Source: Notospermus geniculatus
Lineage: Eukaryota; Nemertea; Pilidiophora; Heteronemertea; Lineidae
Direction: 5' to 3'
DNA length: 64,000 nt
NCBI GenBank assembly: GCA_002633025.1
Contig: NMRB01002066.1
Coordinates: forward strand, 56,923 to 120,922
Shown here: one piece after another, positions 44,801-53,716 of the stretch
Numbering within the stretch: the first letter of the stretch is position 1
How the letters are laid out: every line of letters begins with the position of its first letter
Translations under genes and position numbers: made by a program
The notes under the pieces: model-generated
Told to the model about the DNA's origin: nothing
Seen by the model: the letters and a program-made list of their open reading frames with translations, nothing else
Databases searched by the model: none

Positions 44801-47800
44801 TGCGATCGCTTACTGGTATTTTGACAACCGACGTAGAGGGAGCCACCTAGCGGCAGCGATAAACTACAGAAAACCATTACAAAATGTACGCACTGTAGAT
44901 CCCCATTTACATTACATTACCCATTTTGGTAAAGTCGGAAAATTTTGTGTACTATGTTTGTAGTTGAAGGTGATCTTCGTACCACTGAACCTGCGCAGTC
45001 AGGAAGCAATGAGGATGCCTATAATGACACTCACGGTAAGGGCCCAGTTAGAAAGCCGTCAACATGTAAATGTTTGTGAGATTCTGCACTGCTCCCTTCT
45101 ATGGCAAATGAATGATTGACCTAACATTGTATCTTTTTAAAGAAGCACGGTATACGATCTCTTACTGGTATTTTGACTGCCGACGTAGAGGGAGCCACCT
45201 AGCGGCAGCAATATAAACTACAAAAAACCATTACAAAATGTACGCACTGTAGTACATTGGGTCCATTTGCCGACAACGTACATGTAGTTTTCTCCCTGGT
45301 GTTGGAGAGTGACGCGCACGGCGATGGTGGCGCCGGCTGTCGAGAAAAAGTGTAAATACCGGGCTCCACTAAGTTTCAGACTGGCCTTTGAATAGCACCC
45401 TGTCATACAAAAGTAATGATTTTTTCAGATCGTCCTATCGGTGATTTTAAGCGATTGCTGATCTCGAAGGCTGTGACAAAGGCGATTGATAAAGCATTCG
45501 CTAATCAAGGGTTACATGTAGATGACCCCATTTTGTCGGCCACTTTAGAGCAGCAATACCTAGAGGGAGTTGAAGATATTATTGTTGATCATGTAGTTAG
45601 GAGTCTGCAGCCAAGTGTTCAGACAATACTTAATCAAAATGCTGGAGCGGTTGAAAGAGGTGAGTAGACCCTACTGTTGCACTAAAAATAGATTACCATT
45701 CATGGTTGGTGATTCTTTTAACGCAACAAACCATAAGGAATTGTCTACTCGTCATTCCACATCCAACTGGCGCGAGTTTAAAGCCGGACAGTATGAACCG
45801 CTACTCGCTCCCAGTTCGGCCGAAATCATAGTGCAACCTCATAACAGGCGTGCGTAATGTTTTGCCGCTAGAGGGTCGCCGATTATGACCCAGCTGTCTA
45901 TACGGTGCGGCTTTAATGGCCGATATCTCCGCATCGGCTGTGTCAAATTTGACATACATTGACAATACATCAATCGATTTGTCTTTTTCGCCGGTACAGG
46001 CATCATCGCTGTCATTTTCCCTAATGAAATGGCCAGGGCCATTGTGCTCACCTCTGTGACAGAGTATGAAGTGTGAGTAGCCTGGTGATACACTGAATGG
46101 TGAAGGATTAGTGCAGAAACATCGTAACATTTACTACCGATGAGATATGGCCAAAGTCAATTTTTCAAGATGGCCNGCTCCAATGTGCTATGTGGTCCCC
46201 TGCAGATGACCTTTATGTACATGTGAAGTTGCAGCCCGATCGGACATCTAATATGGCCGCCAGGTGGCATAACCCAAAAATCATCAAAGTCTTTTCTGGG
46301 AATGACTTGACCCAGATTGCTCATAACTGATATGTACCTCCCTCTGTCATTAGACTATTATGTCCAACCCAGTGAGCACATTGTCCATGGACCATTTCAT
46401 TTGAGTCTGTGCATTGGTTCAGGTGTTGCGTACAAAATAAAGGTTCGGGAATTTTTGTAAATTGAGGAAGTATATGAAGATAAAGTATCAAATATCTGTG
46501 GCGTGATTACAGCCGAATTCTTTCGAGTAAGATTTTTTGCTCACCTTGGGTGAGCTCTTACGATGGTGCGGCGTCCGTCGTCCGTTAGCAGGGCATTTCA
46601 TAACCGCCAAGGCTATTGACCGGAAACTTACATGTACTGCATATATACCATTATGTCAAATGACCTAAGAAACCAAGTTCCGATTCGGTTCTTGGCTTGA
46701 CCACCAGGTGGCCAAAACGAAAACTCCAAAAAGTCCAATAATTCCTAAACTATCGACTGGATCGTCTCCAAATTTTCATCATACGTGCATCTAATGGTGT
46801 ACATGACATTTGTAACGGGTTTTTGATTCGACCTACTTTTTAAAATCACAGGGGTCAAAGTCCAAAAAAATTGCCATTTGGTGGCACGTGTTTTGGCTAT
46901 TTGACCCAGCATCGTCTAAATTGGTGATATCATATAGCTAGGTGATATCAAAATGCTAGGTACCCTGTATGTGTACAGCGAATTTTCGTCGAATTGGAAC
47001 CCAAATATATTGTTCCGGACGGCCATTTTGGAAAATGGGCTGGCACATATGTCATAATTATTCAAGATTCAAGTGAGAATGTTTTGACCTTGAAAGTTTG
47101 ACCACAATCAGATTACCCAGGAACTCAAGGCTTGCCCTGGAACATTCGACTTAACATTTGTCATTTTGTTCTTCTGGCACATTCACGCAGGTGAGCACAT
47201 GGTCCATGGACCATTTCATTTTGACAACAGTTAGACATTTTGAAGTGTCGAACGCGCGACAGCACAGACTGCTGATGAACTCCGGGTACATGCAATACGT
47301 AATTTCGAGTTAAAGATAATATATCACGGGTATTTTCGCGGGCCACGAAAATCATTGTTTATTTACATTTTGTTTGTTTATGTCCAGTGTTTTATTGTCT
47401 TATGGGTAACTTGTTGGTGGTGTGCCCCTCTAAAAAAATTCTTTTGACACCGAAACGATTCAATTTGGTGGGTTGGCATGTCTCAAAAAGTCCAAATAAC
47501 GTGATGTAAACATCCATGTTTACAAACATTAAATGTAAACAATAAAGTCGTGATATATTATCTTTTAATGTACATGTATAATTTATTTCTAGATGACAAC
47601 GCTATAACCAGCGGAAATAGAGAGGGGGAATACGCTGAATTAAACATCACGGTAAGGGATGTCTTTTTCAGCTTAGTGAAAACGCCAAAGATTGGCTGGG
47701 GTGGGGTGGGGGGAAGGAGGAGGAGGAGGGGAGAGCTGCGGAAGGGTTTGGTCCCATCATATGTACATGTAGATACATTGGCAGTACGCGCTGGCATTTA

Positions 47801-47904
47801 CATGTTATATCGGGTGGGCAAAACATATCTATTTCGTTTTCCTTTTGCAGCCAGATGTGATTGCTGAACAGACGTACAGTGAGCTGGGATGGAAAGGAAA
47901 TTAA
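32898..47904 (+). CDS. Immunoglobulin-superfamily receptor with ITAM-like cytoplasmic tail (9 exons)
   Basis: A gene model built by eye from phase. Exons: 32898-32979 signal peptide (27 residues, hydrophobic core VYFLVIFM); 35725-36021 Ig domain (28-126); 40077-40481 FN3-like region plus membrane segment (127-261; TM about 230-252, then RRKK); 41025-41120 (262-293; YVNV at 285-288); 44612-44683 and 44964-45035, duplicates (EDAYN, Y313 and Y337); 45429-45659, a helical 77-residue segment (342-418); 47593-47651 (Y432 AEL); 47851-47904 (Y447 SEL, stop). Every internal junction is phase 1 except the last (phase 0), and all sites are GT-AG. The total is 455 residues. YVNV fits the Grb2-type SH2 consensus YxN; YAEL and YSEL are 11 residues apart, within the broad ITAM range. 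The Ig domain keeps W67 and DYGTY but lacks both core cysteines. Another Ig exon could hide in the 4-kb intron 2. Ligand unknown; a cell-surface recognition or immune-type receptor is inferred. Confidence 0.7.
32980..34593. other. First part of IgSF intron 1
   Basis: Contains a GATA microsatellite (33545-33575), TAGGCCTA-rich sequence and an open but non-coding-looking frame at 33132-33557 with low-complexity CGCGCGG. No extra exon is supported. Confidence 0.45.
34594..35351. mobile_element. 758-bp element in IgSF intron 1, imperfect 9-bp TSD
   Basis: The ends GGGTAGTTATTATCCCCGGA and TTTCGGGGATAATAACTACCC are inverted; the next segment (AACAGAAATGAAAACGCGGAATGA) also folds on 35275-35305. 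The flanks GTATAAATG and GCATAAATG look like a 9-bp duplication with one change. The interior has A-rich and TTTA repeats. The open frame at 34950 is part of it. Confidence 0.75.
35537..35700. mobile_element. MITE, CAGGTGTRATAGAAYCTAATG family, copy 1
   Basis: CAGGTGTGATAGAACCTAAT to TTTGGTTCTATTACACCGG. It ends 24 bases before the Ig exon. A reverse-orientation relative ends 16 bases before GPCR exon 2 at 57732. The shared inner words are ACAAACAATGCAGGG and ATATGTGATGTC. Confidence 0.8.
36085..36745. mobile_element. Palindromic MITE split by an AGCTCAC-hairpin element
   Basis: AGTGCTTTTCAAAATGTCCAGTCATTTTT at the left and GCACTCATTTGACCTTGCAATGG after the insertion together match the reverse complement of the right arm near 36680-36745. 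The host palindrome therefore shows the exact pre-insertion sequence. Confidence 0.8.
36114..36510 (+). mobile_element. AGCTCAC-hairpin element, copy 3, with an n join
   Basis: Starts AGCTCACTGGGGTGAGCT, then a CGTCC/CGTCG tract, and ends ATGGTCCATGGACCATTTCAT. Comparison with the host palindrome shows insertion between two T residues with no target duplication. The n at 36329 replaces several hundred bases found in copy 2. Confidence 0.85.
36746..37464. other. IgSF intron 2, nothing recognised
   Basis: No Ig-like or other exon seen on either strand. Confidence 0.45.
37465..38651 (+). mobile_element. AGCTCAC-hairpin element, copy 4, longest (1.19 kb)
   Basis: Begins TTAGCTCATCTCTGTGAGGTGAGCTT and ends GAGGTGAGCACAATGGCCGTGGCCATTTCATT. 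Four internal modules each contain AAATTTCAG...ATGGCCGCCAGG..GCCATCTTGAAAAAT, spaced about 120-150 bp, so it is an internally repetitive subfamily with GGCCGTGGCC instead of GGTCCATGGACC at the end. Confidence 0.8.
38652..40076. other. IgSF intron 2, with a diverged inverted-repeat element
   Basis: 39025-39455 is bounded by GCGCTTTGACCTAGACTGGT and the inverted CTAGTCTAGCTTTGACCCAAAACGC, arms diverged. The rest has no supported exon; the splice acceptor TTTATTGCAG ends at 40076. Confidence 0.5.
41121..41693. other. IgSF intron 4, nothing recognised up to the Penelope copy
   Basis: No exon in phase and no clear repeat boundary. Confidence 0.4.
41694..42180 (-). mobile_element. Penelope-like element fragment, uninterrupted copy
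   Basis: Matches 18670-19950 without the 779-bp insertion: AACGAGCAAATCCAAAATGT to CACGGTACAAACGTTTTCGG and on into the GIY-YIG end. It is 5'-truncated at 42180, where unrelated sequence starts. Confidence 0.85.
41892..42180 (-). CDS. GIY-YIG endonuclease domain of a Penelope-like element (second fragment)
   Basis: The frame shows FQSSCDRNLSYIGKT, RHLATRVSEH and a closing KEQKPALNKQLAQQG, almost identical to the copy at 19652. The frame remains open upstream to 42326 but that sequence is not Penelope. It sits in IgSF intron 4 on the opposite strand to the host gene. Confidence 0.8.
42417..42617 (+). pseudogene. Tc1/IS630-type DDE transposase fragment
   Basis: The 66-codon frame RVKRLEFCEERI...TFDDVIFTIESLIQL...GRISFRKIGEPPTLKPKPKHPYQV resembles the segment around the first catalytic aspartate of IS630/Tc1-like transposases, where FTDES is usual. 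Here that aspartate is isoleucine (FTIES) and both sides are missing, so it is a dead fragment. It lies in IgSF intron 4. Confidence 0.6.
42618..43171. other. IgSF intron 4, nothing further recognised
   Basis: No exon. AAACGC / GCGTTT words near 42940-43150 are arranged like a small inverted repeat. Confidence 0.35.
43172..43796. mobile_element. 625-bp foldback element with TAA TSD
   Basis: The ends GGCCACACTTTTTTTATTCC and GGAATAAAAAAAGTGTGGCC are perfect and continue to TTGTTTCGCG/CGCGAAACAA; TAA stands outside both. This fits PIF/Harbinger insertion. Inside, an 84-bp unit (ACTGAAATGCCCTTGGACAC ...) is present twice at 43444-43527 and 43528-43611. Confidence 0.85.
44033..44259. mobile_element. 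Nested double palindrome
   Basis: The outer stem TACGGGAGAATCCAACTTAC / GGTAAATTGGATTCTCCCGTA encloses an inner stem AATATAGTAGGGGTAGCATA / TATGCTACCCCTACTATATT. One hairpin element appears to be inserted in another. Confidence 0.8.
44550..45250 (+). repeat. 352-bp tandem duplication carrying an IgSF tail exon
   Basis: Two copies (about 44550-44900 and 44901-45250, period 352) each include the 3' splice site TATGTTTGTAG, a 72-bp exon, the donor CACG|GTAAGG and the intron that follows (AGCCACCTAGCGGCAGC). The exons are symmetric phase 1-1, so both can be included without frame change. Differences are few (GGTATTCAC against GACACTCAC). Confidence 0.9.
46023..46175 (-). mobile_element. AGCTCAC-hairpin element, partial copy 5a
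   Basis: AATGAAATGGCCAGGGCCATTGTGCTCACC is the terminal palindrome of the subfamily at 37465. It is cut by n at 46176. Confidence 0.7.
46177..46401 (+). mobile_element. AGCTCAC-hairpin element, partial copy 5b
   Basis: After the n, in the opposite orientation, runs the end GCCGCCAGGTGGCATAACCC to GTGAGCACATTGTCCATGGACC. The n thus joins two different element halves. Confidence 0.7.
46539..47220 (+). mobile_element. AGCTCAC-hairpin element, copy 6
   Basis: GCTCACCTTGGGTGAGCTCTTACGATGG, a CGTCCGTCGTCCGTTAGC tract and the end GGTGAGCACATGGTCCATGG...CATTTCATT. About 680 bp, in IgSF intron 7. Confidence 0.8.
47690..47740 (+). promoter_or_regulatory. G-run tract in the last IgSF intron
   Basis: GGGGTGGGGTGGGGGGAAGG followed by (GGA)n lies 40-90 bases after the donor at 47652 in a 199-bp intron. 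Four or more G-runs could form a quadruplex or bind G-run splicing factors. Function is inference only. Confidence 0.35.
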
Positions 47905-48309
47905 AGCGAATGGCTCGTGGGGTTTGTTGTGGCGCCATGACAGTTGGTCATCGATATCAAGCAGCATTTTGAGAAAAACGCAAAGGAAGGATTTTAGTTT
48001 AATGGGAAATGCACTAGACAGCGAAACTTCGGAGGCGCATTCTGCAAAATCTGCCGCTTCAAAATCAATGGGAATAGTACAAAATGTACATCTTGACCTA
48101 CTGAATTTGAAAACGTCATTAACCCATTTTAACAAATGGGGTTATGGTGAAACATGAATGAAACAAGATGTTATAGTGTGACTGAATAGTCCAGGTCCAT
48201 TATGGACTTTCCCAGAAGGGATTATAACAGTTGTTTTGAGTGATTTTGAAGAAAGTTAGCCAGAAATGACTGATTGCTCTGACCTGCAATTGTGTTATTA
48301 TAATACATG
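47905..48309. other. Probable 3' untranslated region of the IgSF gene
   Basis: It follows the stop directly. No AATAAA was found before the next MITE, which contains AAATAAAAG near its start. A short stretch downstream of 48170 shows no other feature. Confidence 0.4.
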
Positions 48310-48548
48310 TAGAAGGGAGTAAGAAATAAAAGTGGAAAATAAGAAGTGGGAAATTTTGCACTTTTGCGCAAATTTTTCAATTTCTCAAATTGGAGTATTT
48401 TTTCCATTTTTAGAAATATCGCCCGAAAATTCAGACAAAATACATGTATCATGTCGATTTAAGAAAATTTCTCAAAATGGGAAAAAATCTATCCCAATTT
48501 TAGACATTGAGAAATTATTGTCCACTTTTATTTCTTACTCCCTTGTAC
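48310..48548. mobile_element. Long-hairpin MITE, GGGAGTAAGAAAT family, copy 2
   Basis: GGGAGTAAGAAATAAAAGTG to CACTTTTATTTCTTACTCCC, matching 13490-13745. The right arm has lost about 40 bp. Confidence 0.85.
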
Positions 48549-48840
48549 ATGGCCTGACGTGCCTGATCCATGGATTTTGGCTATTTTTGAGGGAGGTTTT
48601 AAAATGTATTTCTGGCGAAATTTCCAGAAGATTTCGGTAAATGTAAGGCCCGTATGTACCAACAAAGTTCAAATCAACAAAGTTCAAATCAGGTGCATAC
48701 GGGCATAAGGGTTTTAAGGCTATAGCCAAATTACGCCGTGCATAAACTAATGTGTGGAAAAAAATCATGTTCATGGTCTGCTTAGAATTTTGCAAGAGAC
48801 CTTGATTTCAAAGTGTCTTGTTTCACGTGTAAGTCGATGA

Positions 48841-49504
48841 CCTCGATCAAGTATCACAAAAACATTCGTTGGTAAAACTTTTTGAAACACGCCTCAGTTT
48901 TTACTGACAGTGACTAAAATTATATCTTCATTCCGGCGTATACGTTAATATGTAGAAAAAAAATCAGCGGGTTGGAACATATTGTATGACCGTTCCATCG
49001 ATTTTTTAGAAAAGTATAGATTTATCTGGAGGCTTTAGTCAGGAAGTCTACATTGCCCGTAACTTCAGCGCTGGCTCACACACTCATTCAATCCGACTCA
49101 TATTTCGCCAGGTTTTTTCGCCCGGGAGGCCTCGCTACCTCTTTTCACCCCTTATCGTGAGAAAACCGTTGTACCTCGATCAAGTATCACAAAAACATTC
49201 GTTGGTAAAACTTTTTGAAACACGCCTCAGTTTTTACTGACAGTGAGTAAAATTATATCTTCATTCCGGCGTATACGTTAATATGTAGAAAAAAAATCAG
49301 CGGGTTGGAACATATTGTATGACCGTTCCATCGATTTTTTAGAAAAGTATAGATTTATCTGGAGGCTTTAGTCAGGAAGTCTAGATTGCCCGTAACTTCA
49401 GCGCTGGCTCACACACTCATTCAATCCGACTCATATTTCGCCAGGTTTTTTCGCCCGGGAGGCCTCGCTACCTCTTTTCACCACTTATCGTGAGAAAACC
49501 GTTG
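48841..49504 (+). repeat. 333-bp tandem duplication immediately upstream of GPCR 1
   Basis: Copy 1 (48841-49171) and copy 2 (49174-49504) differ at only a handful of bases. The block contains CACAAAAACATTCGTTGG, TATATCTTCATTCCGGCG and TCGCCAGGTTTTTTCGCCCG. It ends about 155 bp before the ATG. A diverged single copy (54540-54990) lies upstream of GPCR 2, so this is probably promoter or 5' UTR sequence common to both genes. Confidence 0.85.
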
Positions 49505-49660
49505 CCATTTTCTGTTATCTTGGTTTTACCATTGCTTTACTCATTCTCACGAAAAGTATCCAATTTTCTGAACAGACAGAGCAAGAATCCCCAAACGAGA
49601 TTTGACAAAAAAAATTACTGCATCTTTGACAGTCAAGGGAGTTATACCAATCTCGGAACA

Positions 49661-51420
49661 ATGAAGTCATCATTGCTTTCAACGACTTCCACCGAAGTGG
49701 TTCGTTCATACCCCGGCCTGGAACTTGCCACGACATTCTTCATCAAATGGCTGCCTTTCTTCATCATTACGATAGGACTCTTTGGAAACATGATGTCTTT
49801 ACTTGTCACGACGAGAAAGGACAACCGTCGTATCAGCACCTGTGTCTACATGGCCGGCTTGGCAGTTGTTGATAGTGTGGTCTTACTAAACGAGTTACTT
49901 TACACCATCATCACTGTATATGATGTTTTTGAAGGCCACGTGGACAGTTTAATGTACCTAAGGTAAGTACATGATTGCAGCCCCGGATTGTAGCTAAAGA
50001 ATGCACTTTTTTCACTCTATCGATCGTAATATTGTGATGATTCGGTGAGCATTTTTTACGAGACTCCTTAAATTCCTATCTTTTCACCGGACCCCTACAA
50101 AGTTTTGAAACGGTTAAAATCAGGTTGAGACCAAGTAATGATCTCCGTACAACAAGAGACATTTACACCTGAAAGTTTTTTTAGCAAGCAAACCCTCGTT
50201 TGTTGACTGGCTTAACATAATACTGGCATCCCCTACTAAAACTATTTAACACCCTTCAAGACACCACAGGGACACACAGTTAGAAATAACAGAGGATTTT
50301 ACAGAAAATTCATGCAGCAGAGTCCCCAGGACTGGATCTGTAAAAGTACAGACTTAAATAAATGTTAACAGAGACTTGACTGGAGGCTGACCAAATCATA
50401 TTGTCATACTGCTCTCAGAAAGCATCAGTATGGAAAGTCCAATTGAGTCCAACCAATACAGGAAAACATAAATCATTTCATATGTAAATTTACAGAAAGT
50501 TCTGGGGACTCTGCTGCGTGCTGCCAATTTCTGTAAAATCATTACAAGAATTTCTAAGAGAGCACCCAAGAAAACATCACGCAGGAAGAACGGTGTTTCT
50601 TGGGTGGGCCATGGGTGGTCCCAACGTGCCCACAGGGACACCACAGACACCAAGAAAACACCACAAAGGATGAAGAGTGTTTCTTGGGTGGTCCATGGAT
50701 GGTCCCAACGTGCCCTATATAAATCACACAGGTTTCTGTTTTCTTTGTAGTTCCGTCTGGTACCTTGGATTCACATTCGCAATCATATCTGGAATTACCT
50801 TGGCTGCAATGACCGTAGACCGTGCTATTGTTGTTACGTTCCCAATGAAAGCTCCTCTCATTTGTACACCTTCAAAGGCGGTCAAGATAATCGTGGTGAC
50901 GTCTATCTGTGAGCTGCTCATAAATACTTACATGTTTGTCATTTTCAAAATACCTGAAGGAGGTTCTCTTCACCTTGTCTTTGATTACCCCCAAGCAAGA
51001 TGGCTCGAGCGATTTAACACAGTATATCTTTTATTAATGGGTTGCGTCATACCTTTTTCCACTATTATCATCTGTAATGGCATTATAGTATTCAGCGTTC
51101 GGAAAGCTGCAAGGGAGAGAAAAGGAATGGAAGCAGCGAATACCAAGAAGAAGGGGGCTGAAGCAAATCTGACAAAAATCCTGCTGATGACGTCATCAGT
51201 TTACGTTATGTGCACGATTCCTTTACGTATTCACGACAATTTTGCTGTTTACGATTTGACTGATAGTTATTGGGCTGCGCGTTACAACCTTGAATTTTCA
51301 ATTATGAATGAACTGTGGTTGACGAATTCTGCCATCAACTTCTACGTTTACTGTCTCGGGGGTGGTAAGAAGTTTCGGCGTGACGCAAAACAAGTTTTGC
51401 AAACTTGTTCAAGGAAGTAA
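49661..51420 (+). CDS. Rhodopsin-class GPCR, paralogue 1 (two exons)
   Basis: Exons 49661-49962 (ends in phase 2 at CTAAG|GTAAGT) and 50751-51420 (TTTGTAG|T) join to a 323-residue protein. Seven membrane segments: TM1 about 28-50 with GN at 42-43; TM2 63-86 with D71; TM3 101-125 ending DR124-125 then A; TM4 143-166; TM5 189-216; TM6 241-260 with CTIP at 255-258; TM7 282-303 with NFYVY at 297-301, followed by KKFR. The NSAINF ending resembles FMRFamide-receptor-like and other invertebrate peptide GPCRs; the ligand is unknown. Atypical points: no cysteine at the start of TM3 or in the second extracellular loop, DRA for DRY, no tryptophan in TM6, F for P in NPxxY. The ATG at 49661 is chosen because paralogue 2 starts at the same residue. 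The frame upstream to 49490 is open but not conserved. Confidence 0.85.
49963..50750. other. Intron of GPCR 1 with a local direct repeat
   Basis: TGTTTCTTGGGTGGGCCATG near 50597 and TGTTTCTTGGGTGGTCCATG near 50680 belong to an imperfect repeat of about 85 bp (CACCAAGAAAACATCAC...). CAGAAAGTTCTGGGGACTCTGC near 50500 and GCAGCAGAGTCCCCAGGACT near 50310 form an inverted repeat. No exon seen. Confidence 0.5.
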
Positions 51421-52082
51421 GAATTGTTGTTTCTCATTATTTTGTACTTCAAAGGATCTTCAAAACTGGGACCGCCTGGTGTGGGCGCAAGCCCGAACAT
51501 CGCCTGGGCAAGTCATTATTTCACTTCTGCCTGATCGACGACAAAAAGGGGGTGCGAACTCCGTCATTTTCATCACGTGGAAATAATAGTTCTGTTTACG
51601 GGTATATTCTGACTGGTTGTGTTGTGTTGTCAAAATGCTTCACTTTTCAATTTATCCGTGATCACTGTCCACTGACTATCAATGCATTCTGTGATGCTTA
51701 AAGTAAAATGGCCTTAATCTCAGAACTGGCTGGCATGGGATTACTGAACGGGAAATGAAATATCGCACTATCTCAATCAATCTGGAGTGCATTTAATTGA
51801 ATGGTGTTATCCACGGTGAAGCAGACCACGCGGGAATAGGCCTATATATACGTGGGTTTGAACTTATAGTACACAGTTGCCAACTATTATTCATGACGAT
51901 TCAAGTGTGATTGGCCGTGCTTGGTGAACCGCATCTCTCTCTATAGGTGTCACCACTCTGGTATATAAGTCATCATATGACCAAATGGAGAACCCCATTG
52001 TCTGTAGGCAGATGTTTCTTGGCGTTTCGGTCCGATATAAAAATTTGGGTTTATAGTCTGATGTCAACAACGGTAAAGGTGT
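51421..52082. other. 3' flank of GPCR 1, nothing recognised
   Basis: Probably 3' UTR at first. No further gene. Confidence 0.4.
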
Positions 52083-52318
52083 CATCCGACTTTACACTTT
52101 AACCCCAGTCTATCCTGAAACCTTTCAGTAGAACTCAGATGAGCTGCTCATTCAGCGCTACAATCTGAGCATTTCCGACCGGTACCCATTTATACACCTG
52201 GCTGGAGAGAGGCCAGCAAGGCAAAGATACCTGCCCAAAGTCTCACGCCAGCAGCGGGATTCGAACCCGGGATCCTCTGACCGCTAGTCGGAGACCCGAA
52301 CCACTACACCATACCGGG
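52083..52318 (-). mobile_element. tRNA-derived SINE, complete copy
   Basis: On the minus strand the head has the A box TGGTGTAGTGGTTCGGGTCT and B box GGGTTCGAATCCC, then a body with CTTTGGGCAGGTATCTTTGC and AGCCAGGTGTATAAATGGGTACC, then GAATGAGCAGCTCATCTGAG and GGTTTCAGGATAGACTGGGG. The CTCTC..CCAGGTGTATAAATGGG centre resembles a SINE core conserved across many animals (Nin-DC-type, recalled and not checked). Confidence 0.75.
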
Positions 52319-52971
52319 AGTACTCGCCGGTATCGTTTTCTTACGCTGGCAGCAGCTTCCCAATCTACAATCGTACATTTCGTGGGCCGGCAACAAGGGT
52401 TCGGTGAAGTGGATTTAGATGCATTTATAAGCCAACCGCGCAATACAGTAGGGGCAGAGGGCTCAGTAACATGGCACGGAGACGGTATTGGCGAGGTCTC
52501 CCTGCAAATTTCTGGAACGCTCCACTAAGGGGCGTAGTGTCCAAAAATACAAGCCTGGCGGCGACGGGGTTCACAATCCACCCAAAAAAACACCTGTAAA
52601 AATTCACACGATTTCTGTTCGAAAATTCTCAATGAAATAAACAACCATACTGGAAATGACTGCACGCCAAATTTCAAGCCTGTTGCTCCTTCAGCAACAT
52701 AGATATAGCTGAAAATATTACCGGACATACACAGATTTGCCAGACAGTGTTGAAAATAAGGGTCACCTTGTGAAGCAAAACAGTTATTTATTTTAATAAT
52801 TTATTTTAATTTATTTTAACTTTAAAAAGTTCCTCGCGTTACTTCATTTGATTTGGTTGAGGAGCCGACGTGTTTAACATTTGGATGTGAAAATGGCGTC
52901 ATTTCGTTGAGATATGTTTGTAATTGGCTTGCATGCGATGATCGCAAGTCAATCACAAGCTCGTCGGCGAA
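52319..52971. other. Intergenic, no supported gene
   Basis: AT-rich TTTATTTTAA repeats near 52785-52820. Otherwise nothing recognised. Confidence 0.4.
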
Positions 52972-53354
52972 ATGTCGCCGTTCGATTTCCCGCCGACAAC
53001 GTTTCGATGGAACTTCGATAGCGACATTTTACCCACGTCAGCGTCCGCAAGTGGTGTACTGATCAAGCACTGTGATCTTGCTGCTTATGCACCCATGTTC
53101 GGAAAAATGGAGTCCACGCCGTACTTTGCCTTGGCATTGAGTCTCTTGGATGTCAGTGATGAGACAGATGTACGGTTCAATCTTGCAGCAAACAACAGGA
53201 AAAGGAGAAAACAGCGAACATGGGTTGAAGACTGGATACAGGAGAGAGTTCAACACTACTTCACCTGCGAAAGCGACCACTTCCTATCCCTCACGTTACA
53301 TCGCTACATTTGCACAAAGTGTTTCAGAAAAATATCCCTTCAGCAGTCAGTGGC
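52972..53354 (+). pseudogene. PIF/Harbinger nuclease-like N-terminal fragment
   Basis: The frame contains RKRRKQRTWVEDWIQERVQHYF...FLSLTLHRYICTKCF. A basic stretch followed by W..(D/P)W(I/L)..R is a hallmark near the N-terminus of Harbinger nucleases (HARBI1-like), just ahead of the catalytic domain, which is missing. It is cut at 53355 by a 362-bp element and stops soon after even if that insertion is ignored. It could instead be a spurious frame; the call rests on one motif. Confidence 0.35.
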
Positions 53355-53716
53355 GCTGAAAGGGTAAATGTATATACAAATACCCAGGATCTCAATCTTC
53401 ACTAAAACAATACCCTGGGTGTAGTTTCGGTAGCCGAACATCACCCAGCATCCGCAATCAGTGACTAAGGAACGAGTCCTATTTAGAAATCCCGTGGAAT
53501 CTCGCGGTCTCGCGCCGTGGTACTTGTTGAGTGTAGCTGTTCATGACATTCTTCAGGCGGTCATGTGACCACTGGCGAGACAACCTCGAATCCAGGTGTC
53601 ATACTACGATGCTGGGTGATGTTCGGCTACCGAAACTATACCCAGGGTATTGTTTTAGTGAAGATTGATATCCTGGGTAATCTTTGTATACCCAAGACGA
53701 CATTTACCCTTTCGGC
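53355..53716. mobile_element. 362-bp element with perfect 9-bp TSD GTCAGTGGC
   Basis: The ends GCTGAAAGGGTAAATGT and ACATTTACCCTTTCGGC are inverted with one difference; GTCAGTGGC stands at 53346-53354 and 53717-53725. The inner stem TTCGGTAGCCGAACATCACC / GGTGATGTTCGGCTACCGAA is near perfect. A 9-bp duplication suits Mutator-like or Merlin-like transposition. Confidence 0.9.
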
